Position numbers and translations under genes: made by a program
The notes under the pieces: generated by a model
Seen by the model: only the letters and a program-made list of their open reading frames with translations
The model's database searches: none
Told to the model about the DNA's origin: nothing
From: Saturnia japonica
Lineage: Eukaryota; Arthropoda; Insecta; Lepidoptera; Saturniidae
Reading direction: 5' to 3'
NCBI GenBank assembly: GCA_033032175.1
Contig: CM065313.1
Span: forward strand, 13,369,327 to 13,433,326
Length of the DNA: 64,000 nucleotides
Shown here: positions 12,519 through 23,793 of the stretch, one piece after another
Numbering within the stretch: the first letter of the stretch is position 1
Layout: each line of letters begins with the position of its first letter

Positions 12519-13321
12519 ACCTTTGTAATATCGATCAAATAACCTAATACTATCATTTATGTTTATTGTTCTATTACATATAAATATTATTAGTATGTAT
12601 GTTTGTGAATGCATTTCTCGGGAACTAGTGAACTAATTTTCATGAAACTTTTTCGGTCGATTATATATTATTATTTTCAGCGTTTTTCTTATTAGTTAAC
12701 GCTTCCAACTTTGCTTACGAAGAAAAGATTAGCTTAGTTTTTGAAAAATATTTTAATTTTATTAATTTTCGATAGGCTTGTTAGTTTTCGATGTACCTTA
12801 TGTTATTTTTAAAATTTCAAGCAACAAATTCAGTCATGAATTTATATGAATATGAATAACAAAACTGACCTAGAGCGACTCATGTATGCTCTATAGAATT
12901 CCGCAAAATTTTAGTAATATAGCAGTCCAATGGTCAAATTAACTGGATTCACAAGAAATATAAAACAAGAAAAGAAATAGTAATAATGACTATTAATAGT
13001 AAAATCTATAAACCGAATTTGTTAAAATTTGTATGGTGGTAGCTTATGAAAACTAACAAGCCTATCGAAAATTAATAAAATTAAAATGTTTTTCAAAAAC
13101 TAAGCGTTAACTAGTGTACGGTAATAGTAAAATTTTAATAATAATAATAAAAAGGCTTAAATAATATTTAATCGACCGAAAAAGCTTCAACAGAATCGGT
13201 TCAGTACCTAGTTCCCGAAATACACATTGTTAGACCTACATACTAATAATATTTATATGTAATATTTGGAAAAATACACATCAATAATAGTTTTCGGTAA
13301 TTTGATCGATATTACAAAGGT
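12519..13321. mobile_element. foldback element with ~290-bp inverted arms
   Basis: The left arm (about 12519-12805) and the right arm (about 13028-13321) are inverted copies of each other. Both start from the outside with CCTTTGTAATATCGATCAAA. Inward they share 'acatataaatattattagtat', a 'cgggaacta' stretch, 'ctttttcggtcgattaa/tatatt' and an inner block 'attttcgataggcttgtta'. The arms have diverged with small gaps. The roughly 220-bp centre is non-coding. It looks like a non-autonomous foldback (long-TIR MITE) element; no clear target duplication was found. Confidence 0.7.
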
Positions 13322-16054
13322 TATAGCGATTTTATCGATATTACAAACGCATTGATTATAGATCCTCCTCTAGTTCTAAAATATTGTCCTTTTGTTCTGA
13401 AGTTGGCTAAATTTATTCGTTAAAAATATGTATAATTAGTGACTTAAAAATAAAATCTTAACCATGTCGAAACTTGTTATGTACGTGGCAACACTGAATG
13501 CCGCTATTAAATATTTTTTGATTTAAGTTACTTTATCTTGAAACTATAGCATTATTTAATACTTACTGATAGTATATGATCCCAGCATCTTTATTATTTA
13601 TTGTAGTATTTTTTACATAGTTTCACTGTGTATACTGGCATTATCTTTGGATTATTTAATAAAATACGATGCTTGTCAACGTGACAATGTTGTCGGAATG
13701 ACACCGACTCAAATATGCCGATATCGGCGTGGTTTTGATAGGCGACTTTATAGTAGGTCGACGCATCTAGTTGTAGTGCCAACGAAAATCAATCATTAAT
13801 CTATGTTAGCATATTTTTTGATAGGATATAAGTCAAATATAAGATTATTAATAAACATAATTCTATTGATTTTTTTAAACCTAAAAATCGATAACCGTAC
13901 GCAGTTTACGCCTCGAATATTAAGGGCGGAAATGATTTACGAGTAATTTTATAAGCCATGTCTTTCATAATAGATAGCAAAAGTACACTTTTTATAAATA
14001 AATACTAAATTGTTAAGAATAGTTACGTGTAATAATATATAATATGAAACTAAATAAAATACCTGGGCAATTAAAAGGACCAAAATATATTTTAATGCCT
14101 AAAAATAGTGTAACTACTTTAAATATGAAAATATAGGCTAAGTTATATAATAATACGAGTTATGATTCATAATGGTTTTTTTTAAAGGAAAATTAACCAC
14201 CAAGTTACGCTTAAACTTTAAAAGAGTATTAAAAAAAAGGAAAAACACCCTAAGGAATTAATACCTGCTTATAAAAATAGAAAATTACGACGGCAATATA
14301 GTAAAAGCGATGCCACGATGGTTAAAACGTGCTAAAGAATTTAAATTGGTATATAATGTGGCCGAAATGTCTTTCCAAACCAACAGAGTACACGTTTAGC
14401 GACTTTATGAGTTAAATTTACTCATTTAATGTAGACGATCTCGATGTCGAACACATACGTATTTAATCATAGAATTAAACATTAGAACGGCAGTACATGC
14501 ACGCGGAGTTGCTACTTCAAGTAAGCCTTTTAAGGCTACTTAGGTCTGTCTGCGCGTCATGTCATTGCTAAAAATGAAGCCATATAGTGCAAACAGCTCC
14601 CACAATTTGACAAAACATGTCTTTCGGCGTGGTGTAAGAACGTTACAGATCATCACTTAATCACCAGAAACATTTAAATATCCTATTTCACGGGAAAGCA
14701 TGACCCGACAGCTATTTTTTTAAATTACAAACGCCGCCATTACAATGAAATGTTACTAGTGATATAAAAATATTTATGCCCCTTTTTTAATTGTATTTAA
14801 TTGAAACGTAACTAGATGAGAATTCAGAGAGAAATGTTAATAATTTTAAATTTTTAGAAATATTTCGTTGCATGAGAGAGAAGAAATGTTGGCAAGTGTA
14901 TAAGTGTCTCTTACACAACACATGGATTTAGTTTTGGCTTCAACTTTGAGCACCACTTTGTATAAAACTATCACCGTTATAACTCTACTAATTGAATGAT
15001 AACATCGTAGGTACATCTAAAATTAAACTTGAAAGTAAAGAACGATTTAGTACCTTAAATTAATTTTTAATTTTTAATTAATTTTGTCATATATTGTCAA
15101 ACAAAATATGTGTTTGCTGAATCGGAATAAATTGCTTAAATTTATGTATGTGTTACTTTGCGAAAAAAATATGTAAATTTGGTCCTCACCAATTAGCTCT
15201 TAACTTATTTTCTCATTGGTCGATGAACATTATTTTCATCTACAATCTGTAAACTTTAAACCGGGAACGAATAGTTGGAATATTAAATTTAGATTTTAAT
15301 ATCTGAAAGAATTAGAGACAATATCCACATGATGTATGTACATAAAATATATAAACCAGTTCATTAAGTACTGGCCGGCCGCGGCCCTGCAGATGTACTG
15401 GTAAGTGCTTTTGTACTTTGACCAGAGCACCACCTATAGCGTCTAGGCGTGCATAAAAATCTTCTCCACAAAAAGTTGATCTACCAACTTCCATGGTGAT
15501 CGGTCAGGTGGTGCTGAGATAATCTATCTGTATTAATATGGTATATACCAACATCCTTTTTTATATAGAAAAAGTAGGATATATTGGACCACTCGTTAAA
15601 TTGACCACATTTTCTCAAAAAGTACTTTTTCTGAATTTGTTAATAGAAATTTGCGTGACAGTGTTTCGTTCTCAAAAATCTAGTTAAAGTGTATGATTTT
15701 TAATGTACTTTCGAGTGATTCGTGCTAAGAAAAAGCATTTTGAATGGAAATCAGAAGAATTAACAACGTAATAAACGATTGTAATGAAATGTAGTGTTAG
15801 ACATTTCTTATTTAAGCTTCAAAGTCTGTGTTTCATTATAAACCACTTTATTTTGTTAGCACAACCATCTTGCTTCGTAGCTCAATGCTGACTGCTTGTC
15901 CTTTCTTATTGGACCATAAAAAGTTAAAAAATACTCAGCTGAATAATAAACGACATTTACTCTCAAATATCGGAAGTCAAAACTGAGCTACTAAGAATTA
16001 AATATAATAAAACAATATGAAAATCTATACATATTATTATATAAATACAAGTTA
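13322..16054. other. long stretch with no gene seen
   Basis: About 2.7 kb of AT-rich DNA. Minus-strand open frames at 13594-13782 and 15312-15494 have no recognisable motif or codon signal and are left out. No RNA gene seen. Confidence 0.5.
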
Positions 16055-16205
16055 ATATCGATATGTTTATGGTAAATTAAACAATAATTTTAATATTTTA
16101 TTTTGTACGAACTTCCATCATGAATTTCCGTTTTAGTAGAATTCTCCACTTGTTTTTCATGAATGATATAATTATATTTAGAAAATACGTAATATTTATT
16201 TAAAA
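16055..16205 (+). repeat. uninterrupted copy of the repeat that hosts the miniature LTR element
   Basis: Aligns with 18842-18951 joined to 23964-24003: shared 'taaacaataatt', 'acgaacttccatcatga', 'tttagtagaattctc' and 'acttgtttttcatgaatga'. Here the sequence runs on without interruption, whereas the other copy is split by the LTR element between these segments. It thus serves as a paralogous empty site. Confidence 0.75.
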
Positions 16206-16650
16206 CTAGCTGTGTCCGTGGCTTCGTTCACGTGCACTACAGAATGCCCGCGCGAATCTTGCTTCCCGGCTCCCGACTACTTTAAAGACAAAAATGCTTA
16301 TTGTGGGTGTTCCTTGGAAGATAGACGTACATTCTCCCAGACTTTTTTGTAGGTCCTTTTAATTTCTACAATTGTTTTGTAAATTAATTTGCTATATCTT
16401 TTATGGTTTACTCAGCGTAAGCTATTTAAGCGCCCGAATTGATTAACCATGACCAGTTTTTTTTATTTGTGCGGAACCCTAATTATTTTTCAAAATAAAA
16501 GTAACCTAAGTTACCCTTAAAACATCAGATATCTCCCGGTGAAAGTCCACTCACAACCAGTTCGACCGTTTCGGAGATTACCCGGAATAAATAGACAGAC
16601 AGACGGAATGACAATAGTTTTAAAAATGGGTGTTTTGTTATACGTATCAT
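16206..16650 (-). mobile_element. Helitron-like repeat, minus strand, interrupted by transposon
   Basis: Starts with CTAGCTGTGTCCGTGGCTTC (a Helitron-type 3' end read from the other strand). It aligns over some 400 bp with 37562-37975, sharing 'aaaatgcttattgt(g/a)ggtgttc', 'tatggtttactcagcgtaag' and 'gaaagtccactcacaa'. The second copy continues past the point where, here, the DUF7869-type element is inserted; the repeat resumes at 18733. Confidence 0.65.
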
Positions 16651-16654
16651 ATAT

Positions 16655-16677
16655 CGACGGTGAAGTGCCAATACCTC
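16655..16677 (+). repeat. left terminal inverted repeat, element 1
   Basis: 23 bp ending in CCAATACCTC; pairs with 18710-18732 with one mismatch. Sequence beyond it is not inverted. Confidence 0.9.
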
Positions 16678-17082
16678 CTATCTGACATTTTTGTGCAAAT
16701 TCACTTTTCTATGGCTTTGAATTTGAAGGTCAAATTCGCACGTTCTAGTAAAATCTCCTGGTCGCTATTGTACTCACAAATAACATAAATCAAAATCTAG
16801 AAATACCTTCTAACTAATCCAACGCTATATTTAATGTCATTAGCTCTTAAGTTCTATGGGACACGTCTTTATGTGTTCATTGGTTGTTTTCGAATAATGA
16901 ATTTTGGAATCGTGGCGGCGTGCATATCGCAAGACGGGCGATTGCGGGAGGGGCTGGGCCACTGGGATGTTGTCCTGACCAATTTAAAAGTCAGTTTGGG
17001 AGTAATTCTTGTTTCGACAAGTTACAGTTTTATGTAAGAGTGTCGTCAATAATATTATGTTTTTACATGTTTAAATTTACAG

Positions 17083-18420
17083 GTTTGCAAAATAACATTT
17101 TTAAATACTTTGTGCTTGGGGTCCTACACCGTTCTATCCTGGGTTAAAAAGGCGCGTGACGGAGTAATTCCTTGCCAAGAAATTTCAAATATGGACATAA
17201 TCAAAACACCACGATCTGGAACTCAACGAAAACTTCTAACCGCGTGTAACTTTTTGGAAAACATTCCTAAGCTACCTTCTCATTATGCGAGAAAAGACTC
17301 GTCGAAGCTGTATTTAGAACCTACTTACAGTTGTCTGACTGATTTATATAGACAATACAAAGAACACTGTGCACAAAACGAAGAGCCTACGCTTTCTCGC
17401 TTCACTTTCGTGAAACTGTTTCACGACAAAAATCTATCCCTATACACTTTAAAAAAGGACATGTGGGATACTTGCAGTGGCCATGCAGTAGGGAACATTA
17501 GTACCTATTACTGATTATGAGCACCACATTAGATGCAAAAATAGAGCGAGACAAGAGAAGGAAACCGATAAAAAGAAGGCAACATCTGGAGAATTCATTT
17601 TGCTGTCCATGGATTTAGAGTCAGTAAAAGTATGCCCTTATTTAACTGCTAGCGCAACATACTTTAAATCAAAACTTACCTGTCATAATTTTACAATATA
17701 CGACCTGGTTACGCACCAAGCCTCCTGTTATTGTTTTGACGAAACGTGTGCGGATCTAACTGCTAGTACTTTTACATCATTTGTATGTGATTACCTCGAG
17801 AGATATTGTTTGCCCAATCAATTGCCCATAGTTATTTATTCAGATGGATGCACCTATCAAAATAGGAATAATATCATAGCAAATGCTCTATTGAATATTA
17901 GTATTGAACATAAATTGATTATCACACAGAAGTATTTAGAGCCTGGACATACACAAATGGAGTGCGACGCAGTACATGCTGCAATTGAAAGAAAACTAAA
18001 AAATAGGGAGATACATCTTCCTAGCAACTATATAACTGTAACGAAGGAGGCACGAATAAACCCTAGTCCTTATGAAGCTATTCAGATGTTACGATTTTGT
18101 AAAGGATTACAACAATAAATCCACGTGAAGGTACAGTAGCATTAGACCCGGCCGAAAAGCTGGAGATTCTGTTGTTGTTGATTTACGAGCCATCCAATAT
18201 AGATCGAAAGTACTATTAATTTCAAAATTAATTTTGATGATGATTGCACTGAGCTATTATTGGACCTATAAGACCAAAAAAACTAAATTCTATAAATTAC
18301 TCACCTTTGCATACTGCGCCAATTCAAATAGCGTCTACCAAATTTAATCATCTCCAACAATTAAAAGAAGTATTGCCAAAAGATTGCCATTTATTTTATG
18401 ATAGTTTACCATACAAGTGA
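17083..18420 (+). pseudogene. RNase-H-like transposase (DUF7869-type), broken
   Basis: Coding begins after a likely splice acceptor (TTACAG at 17077-17082) with VCKITFLNTL, matching a motif of this family (VCKKFFLNTL-like). It then has the region YLEPTYSCLTDLYRQY and KKDMWDTCSGH, where a family Cys before Asp is Trp here. A frameshift near 17505 moves the frame; from about 17516 it continues to 18118 with LLSMDLES (first Asp, 17612-17614), YSDGCTYQNRN (second Asp, 17843-17845) and GHTQMECDAVHAAIE (third acidic cluster, 17960-17968). Further frame changes lead to a recognisable C-terminus (PKDCHLFYDSLPY) ending at the TGA at 18418-18420. An upstream exon probably lies within 16680-17060 but is too decayed to place. 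Inference: the three acidic positions form a DDE/DDD-type site. Confidence 0.8.
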
Positions 18421-18709
18421 TAACAGTTTGATAATAAATAAAGAATCTGATTAAAATAATTTGTGTCTTGTTTAAGCGATTACCTTCTAAATATCTTTAC
18501 TTTATTACATATATTGGATAAGTGTAGAGTTAATACCTCCTAACTAACCGTATACCTACTAAACCTTCAAAGTATTTGTTAATATATAATCAGAATCAAA
18601 GCATTAGTTATTACTATTTATAGTAAATAAACACATTCTTCAATTTTACATTTTTCAAGAAATTAAATGTTTTTTTCATTTTGTGTAAAATATTGATTTT
18701 AGCATTTAA

Positions 18710-18732
18710 GAGGTATTGGCACTTCACCATCG
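18710..18732 (-). repeat. right terminal inverted repeat, element 1
   Basis: Reads GAGGTATTGGCACTTCACC on the plus strand, inverted match to 16655-16677, followed by the ATAT duplication. Confidence 0.9.
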
Positions 18733-18736
18733 ATAT

Positions 18737-18951
18737 ACTTTCATATGCATTTAGTAAAAAGCTGTTATTTTGACATTACAAACAAACACTTCAATTTTAT
18801 TCATTGTATAGATTAAAAGTTCATTTTCCATCAAGCTAACAATATCAATATATTTTGTTAGATTAAACAATAATTATAATATTTTATACAAACTTCCGTC
18901 ATGATTGATAAGTTTTAGTAGAATTCTCAACTTGTTTTTCATGAATGACGT
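18737..18951 (+). repeat. repeat DNA flanking the LTR element
   Basis: 18737-18840 continues the Helitron-like repeat broken by element 1 ('tcatatgcatttagtaaaaagctgtt'). 18842-18951 is the left half of the repeat seen intact at 16055-16205. The last four bases ACGT (18948-18951) recur at 23964-23967. Confidence 0.65.
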
Positions 18952-19029
18952 TGTAGAAGAACTATTGCAAAGGGAGGATCCTCTGGCCAGACGGGTGTTA
19001 CGTCTGGCGGGCAGCTGCCCAACGGTTGT
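18952..19029 (-). repeat. LTR A, first part
   Basis: From TGTAGAAGAACTAT to CCCAACGGTTGT, aligning with the first 78 bases of LTR B at 23794. The last 13 bases are the LINE's left target duplication. Confidence 0.85.
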
Positions 19030-19567
19030 TTTTTTTTTTTTTTTTGAACTGACTACACTGTTAGCCTTAGGGGCCCTATCCAAAAACAGAGCCGCTGCGG
19101 CTTTTACAGCTTCACCGGACTTAGGGGCGAGCGCTTAGGGCACTCAGCCGTGAAAGTTTGTGACGACCCGCACGAGGGCGCCAGAGTGGTCGAACCTCGG
19201 CTCGGGCGGTCGTCGCGAATGCGAAAAGGTCGCGATCTATCTAATTCTCTAATCCTAACAGAATTCGAACTAACTAACATATACTCATATGCACGTTCCC
19301 CTCCTCTTGGGAAGAAGGAGGGGACCATGCGTATGTGTATTTAGTAATCGGAATGGGTTTTCTACACTAACTAGCGCATTAGTTTAACTAGCGCAAAAAA
19401 AGAAAAAAAAAGGTCCCTTACAGAACCTATGTACCTGTGTGGTGTGCACGTGTGTGTGTTCATACGTGTGTAATGTTGTATGTGGGTAGCTAAGTGTTGC
19501 ACGTATAGTGTCACTTGTATCGCGCGGGCGGCTGCCTGACCCAAGGGCTTCACACCGAGGAACGGAC

Positions 19568-22469
19568 CTAGGTTTGGGTTGCCGCTAGAGAGGGTGGACG
19601 TGACGGGTGCGCGGGAGCGAAGTTGACCGCCCGTCCTCTGCGGAGAGAATGGTGGTTACGCGGGCGTGGGCGGTGACATGCTCTGTTTGGAGAGGCGGTG
19701 GAATAGAACGCGTTTGCTGTTTCGATTTGGTCGAGCGGGTCAGTGAAGATATTACGCGGCCGGCGTTTACTCCGGCAGGCATTGGGGTCGGGAACATATG
19801 AAGCTGCCGCTTTGATTAATGGATTCGCGTGGTTCGACGCGGTGTCAAAATAAGAGCGAGAAAGGTGTTTGGCATAAGCATGTATCGAAGGAAGGTCCAT
19901 ATCTCTATGGAGATCTTCCGTACGAACATACCAAGGGGCGCCGGTAAGGCGGTGAAGAAACCTATTCTGGGTAGTTTGTAAACGATCCCAATTATATCTT
20001 GGCATATGTGCGAACACAACGCAGCTATATGTCATAATCGGTCGGATACACATCTTGTAGAGCGTAAGCTTGTGTCTCGTAGACATTTTGCTTGCAGCAC
20101 ATAACAGAGGATGCAATCGGGCGATGGTCCAGGCGGCCCTTTTCCTAACCAGAGTGATGTGGCGTATAAAGGAGAGTCTACTATCTAGGGTTACACATAG
20201 ATATTTGGTCTCCTTTACCCAGGGGATCGGATTACCGAAGAGTTCAAGGGGATGATCCTTGAGTTTTTTCGGTATCTGTGAGGCGGTTTGGTCGAAGAGC
20301 ACTGCTGCGCTCTTCGTGGGGTTGATGGCTGTTCGCCAGACGTTAAACCACTTCCCGAGAGTGGTCACGGCTCTTTGGATTCTACATTTGAGGGTGGGTT
20401 TTTGCCTTTGAGAGGAGTATATGACTGTATCGTCAGCATATAACCCTACCTCAACTTTCGCGGGAAGTTTTGGTAGGTCACTGACGTACAGATTGAAGAG
20501 GCTAGGAGCCAGGATGGAACCTTGGGAGATGCCTGAGCGTATGGGGTGGGGTGTGGATAGTTCACCTTCCACTCTGTAGCGAAAGGTGCGGTCTTTGAGG
20601 TAATCGCGTATGATTTTAACTAATCTATCGGGGACTTCGCGGGAGTACAGCTTATAGACTAATCCTTCGTGCCAGACCTTATCAAAGGCCTTGGCTACGT
20701 CGAAAAAGACTGCCAGTGTACGACGGGGTTTATATAACTCGGAAAAGTTAAACAAAATGTGCTCCGTGAGGCGGTGCACTTGATGAGTGCAAGAATGTCT
20801 AGCACGAAAACCGAATTGCTCAGGCGGATAGAGGGTTTTCTCCTCTATTACGGACTTGAGACGGTTCAGAAGGAGCCGCTCATAGATTTTACCTAGGGTA
20901 TTGAGAAGACTGATAGGGCGGTAGCTGTCGGGAAGCGACGCGCTCTTGCCGGGCTTGTGAATACCTATGACAATGGCCGTTTTCCAGACGGCTGGAAAAT
21001 GGCAGATGGCTATGGCTGCATTGAAGATGCAGACCAATAGAGCTATGAGGTGATCGGGAAGAAGTTTGAGTACTTCGTTCCTGATCCCGTCGGGACCTGG
21101 TGACTTTTTAAGATTAAGGCTTTTGAGTACGGCACAGACCTCCTCAGAAGTGACTGGAGACAGGGATTCTGATGCGGGGAGCTTATTCAGCTCCCCACGC
21201 GGGCTTCGCTATCTCTGACTCGGTCGATATTTGCTTTGACGCTGTTCGGGGAGCACTGGCTCTCCAAACAAGCGACAAGGCACTCCGCCGTGTCGATGGT
21301 ATCGGACGCGGGTGTAGTGCCGGGACCCCTTTCGAAGGGGGGCATGCGAGGGTGTGGATTTATTTTAAGAGCGTGGGGTACTTTCCAGTAAGTCAGATGT
21401 GACGGCCTTAGCCCTTCGACTAAGGTGTCCCATCTGTGACTTCTGAACTCGGTTATACGGGCTTTAACCGCTCTCTGGAGTGCGCGTAACCGTGCGCGGT
21501 TTGCCTCGAGCGGATAAGAGTCATGCGCACGGGTCGCAGCGTTCTTCTCCGTCATCAACGCATACACGTCGGCAGGGAGTACGAAGCGGCGATCGTTCGC
21601 CACTTCGACCTCTCTCGAGGCCTCTCCGATGCCGACTTGGAGGTGGTCGACTAGGGAGTCGATCGCGAGATCTACGTGCGCAACTGACTCCAATACGTCC
21701 GGGACCCTAACGAGACTGGGCGAGGACTGCCTATCCGCGAGGTAGTATTTGAGTTTGGCATAGTCAACCATTGTGACTGAAGGAGGGCTGGAGTCATCTA
21801 GTTGTCCTAGCTGTAGGATGACCGGGCGATGGTCGGAATCGAGTTCGTGTACGACCTGAATGAGTCATACCTGAAGCGCGATATTTTTCAGGAGGGCTGT
21901 GTCAAACACTGTCGGTGTACAGTGATCTTGAAAGTGGGTGGGAGTGGGAGGCGCTATGACGTCAAAGTTTAATCGTCTGAGAACCCTTCGAGAATAACCC
22001 CATTGCTGGAGTCTCTCCAATTGTTAAAGGGCGTGTGTCTACTGTTGAGGTCACCTGCGATAATGACCGATGTGCCGAGCGAAAGTAGCTTCTCTAGGTC
22101 AGACCTGAGAGGTACTTTCGTCGGTGAGAGGTACACGGATGCGATCGTTATGGACGGATGATCGGTCATTCCTCGTCTACACACGGATACTTCCATATTG
22201 GTAAGTATCGGAGGATCTACCGGCATGCAATACAACGAGCGTTTGTAGTAAATGAGAGTGCCGCCCCCTCGGCCGTCACGGTAATTTCTAACAATGTTGT
22301 AGTTTGCAATATTCGGATTGTGTTTACCACGCTTTAAGAGCGTTTCCTGTACTAAGAGAACGTCTATTTGGTGATCTTTAAGAAAAGTCGCGACGAGATC
22401 ACGCTGCGGATATAAGTTCCGCGCATTAAAAAAGGAGATGTTTAGGCCTCTCGGCTTGAGCCTAGCCAT
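19568..22469 (-). pseudogene. LINE ORF2: AP endonuclease and reverse transcriptase
   Basis: The start ATG (22467-22469) overlaps the ORF1 stop within ATGGCTAG. The first part (22469-21969) is an exonuclease-endonuclease-phosphatase domain with NISFFNARNL at its start, LLVQETLL (catalytic Glu) and IIAGDLNSRH (Asp-x-Asn). A frame break near 21969 ends it; a middle part reads at 21771-21187. After another break, the reverse transcriptase runs from about 21150 to 19568: LPDSYRPISLLNTLGKIYER, FFDVAKAFDKVWH (motif A), SQGSILAPSLF (motif B) and GLYADDTVIY (motif C, YADD). The C-terminus is Arg/Pro-rich and ends at 19568. The RT part is open over 489 codons, so decay is recent. The enzyme nicks the target DNA and copies the element RNA into it. 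Confidence 0.9.
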
Positions 22470-23162
22470 TGAGAGGCCTGAGGTTGTTGGCTTCGCGATC
22501 GAGACGCTGTAGCGTCTTTACGATCCGGGGAAAGGCAAATACGGTTTCGACGAAACCGTACTGCTCCAGATGTGCCTTGTATGAGAGGACCTCGCGTATC
22601 TCGTGCTCACGAAGGAGCGAGAGTATGAGGTCATCTTTTGAGGCATGGGTGAAGGCGCGGGGCGCGTGGATATCCCTAGCCATGAGGGGCTATGGTTTGG
22701 GGGCCCATGCGTTCTGAGTCAAACGCACGGGTTTGGGCTGCACCTGGGGTGCGGGGGGGCCTACGGTCACCTGAGTGCGGCGGGGGGTCGGGAGAGACGG
22801 AAACACCTCTGGATTGAGCAGAGTTTGTGACCGGAACTCTGAGGCGGAGGGTGCCCTCTGAGGGGCAGCCTACCAAGGGCGGCGAGGGTGCGTGGTGCGT
22901 GGGGCCTTGGGGCATCCGCGATAGTTCGCAGGATGTCCCTCCTCCCTGCATAGTACGCAGCTCGGGGGGGTGGTAGAGTCACGCTGACGCGTGCACTCCC
23001 TCGTTGGGTGGTTCTCTAGGCACTTAACGTACCTCGGACGTAAGAAGCAGTTGTGAGCGGAGTGCCTGTACAACTGACAGTTGTGGCATTGGGAGGGCTT
23101 GTGATTTTTGTATGGCGGCTCTACGGATACGCCGGAGAGCTCGCATACCTGCTCCAGATTAA
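22462..23162 (-). pseudogene. LINE ORF1, gag-like with CCHC knuckles, N-truncated
   Basis: The preserved part starts at the 5' truncation point with LNLEQVCELSG. It then has three cysteine-histidine knuckle-like segments between about 23100 and 22880 (CHNCQLYRHSAHNC, then KCLENHPTREC, then CVLCREEGHPANYRGC), a Pro-rich linker, and a C-terminal helical segment (ASKDDLILSLLREHEIREVL) ending at the TAG at 22462-22464. At least one stop or frame change interrupts it (around 22870 and 22690). Three adjacent knuckles are typical of Jockey ORF1 proteins, which coat the element RNA. The N-terminal half is missing with the rest of the 5' end. Confidence 0.85.
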
Positions 23163-23175
23163 GCCCAACGGTTGT

Positions 23176-23267
23176 AGTCGGGTTCTTGAATATATACTCA
23201 ATTGAAGAGTTTATTTCTATAGCGCGATGTAGGATGCGTCGTATGTGGCTCGATAGATGTCGCTACA
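23176..23267 (-). repeat. LTR A, second part
   Basis: Continues LTR A after the LINE's right target duplication and ends at GTCGCTACA; matches positions 23872-23963 of LTR B. Confidence 0.85.
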
Positions 23268-23793
23268 TCACTCCCCTCCGAGACCGGAGGTCGATAGCAG
23301 GTTGAATCGTCGATACATCTTGTGATGCTTGCCGGGCCAGTGGAATGTTCCAGTGAGTCGGAACCAGATGCCGCATAGTTTACGGTGAGCCGGAACTGTC
23401 TGCGGTGATGCCCCCAGTGAGTCGGGGTGATGCCCCAGTGAGTCGGGTTGATGCCCCAGTGAGTCGGGTTGATACTGCAAGAATGCTCCAGTGAGTCGGA
23501 GTTTTGCAGTGCTGCGTAGTGGCTGGCTGCTGTGTCGACCAGGAGATAAGTGCGTCTCTGCTTGCTGACCGGCCGAAGTGCAGTGTGCTGTGCCAAGGTC
23601 GCTGAGAAGACTGTGGGTGATGACCAGGAATGCGCGTCCGCTGCATGCTGGTGGTCAGGATACCCTAAGTAGCCGTGGATGCTACCTGGCTGTATGACTC
23701 GCCGCTTGAATGCTTGAGAAAATGATGATGATGTCTCGATAACCTAGCTTTTGCGAAGAAGGTTGCGCTGACGTTCATGCTCGAGGTCACCAG
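23268..23793 (-). other. interior of the miniature LTR element with stem-loop array
   Basis: GC-richer than the flanks. Contains the putative polypurine tract (minus strand, 23268-23279), a run of stem-loops with loop AGTGAGTC (23347-23510), and the putative primer site (minus strand, 23779-23792). Open frames here (for example minus-strand 23198-23596) simply translate the repeats, so I do not call a protein. Confidence 0.65.
23347..23510. repeat. array of stem-loops with constant loop AGTGAGTC
   Basis: Five copies of CCAGTGAGTCGG. The stems around the loop differ yet mostly pair: GTTCC/GGAAC at 23347-23364, CCCC/GGGG at 23412-23427, CCC/GGG at 23434-23447 and 23455-23468, and CTCC/GGAG at 23486-23501. 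The last is nested in a further ACTGCAA/TTGCAGT pair (23474-23480 with 23504-23510). A degenerate sixth copy (CGGTGAGCCG) lies near 23383. Units 3-5 are a 21-22-bp tandem array. On the minus (element sense) strand the loop reads GACTCACT. Confidence 0.7.

Larger units (their letters stand above)
16651..18736 (+). mobile_element. DUF7869-type DNA transposon, element 1
   Basis: A complete but dead transposon of about 2.08 kb (16655-18732) flanked by a 4-bp direct duplication ATAT (16651-16654 and 18733-18736). The ends are near-perfect inverted repeats. The left begins CGACGGTGAAGTGCCAATAC and the right, read inward, differs only at the fourth base (T for C). The sole long coding content is a broken RNase-H-like protein. 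It sits inside the Helitron-like repeat of 16206-16650, which continues after 18736. Because the ATAT and the adjoining TCGA are palindromic, TATA could equally be the duplicated target. Confidence 0.85.
19030..23162 (-). mobile_element. Jockey-clade LINE, 5'-truncated
   Basis: A minus-strand non-LTR retrotransposon of about 4.13 kb. Its poly(A) tail is the T-run at 19029-19045. It is flanked by a 13-bp direct duplication GCCCAACGGTTGT (19017-19029 and 23163-23175), which pins both ends. It contains a partial ORF1 (zinc-knuckle nucleocapsid-like) and ORF2 (endonuclease plus reverse transcriptase), the Jockey order. GC content is clearly higher than its surroundings. The 3' untranslated region is 19046-19567. 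A second, 85-bp tail of the same family lies at 60248-60332. Confidence 0.9.

Noticed and set aside
23406..23473. CRISPR-like array in the 21-bp tandem repeats
   Set aside because: Units are directly adjacent with no spacers, and the DNA is an insect LTR element.
23198..23596. 132-codon minus-strand frame with a repeated PTHWG motif
   Set aside because: It is the translation of the stem-loop tandem repeat and crosses from the interior into the LTR, so I read it as non-coding.
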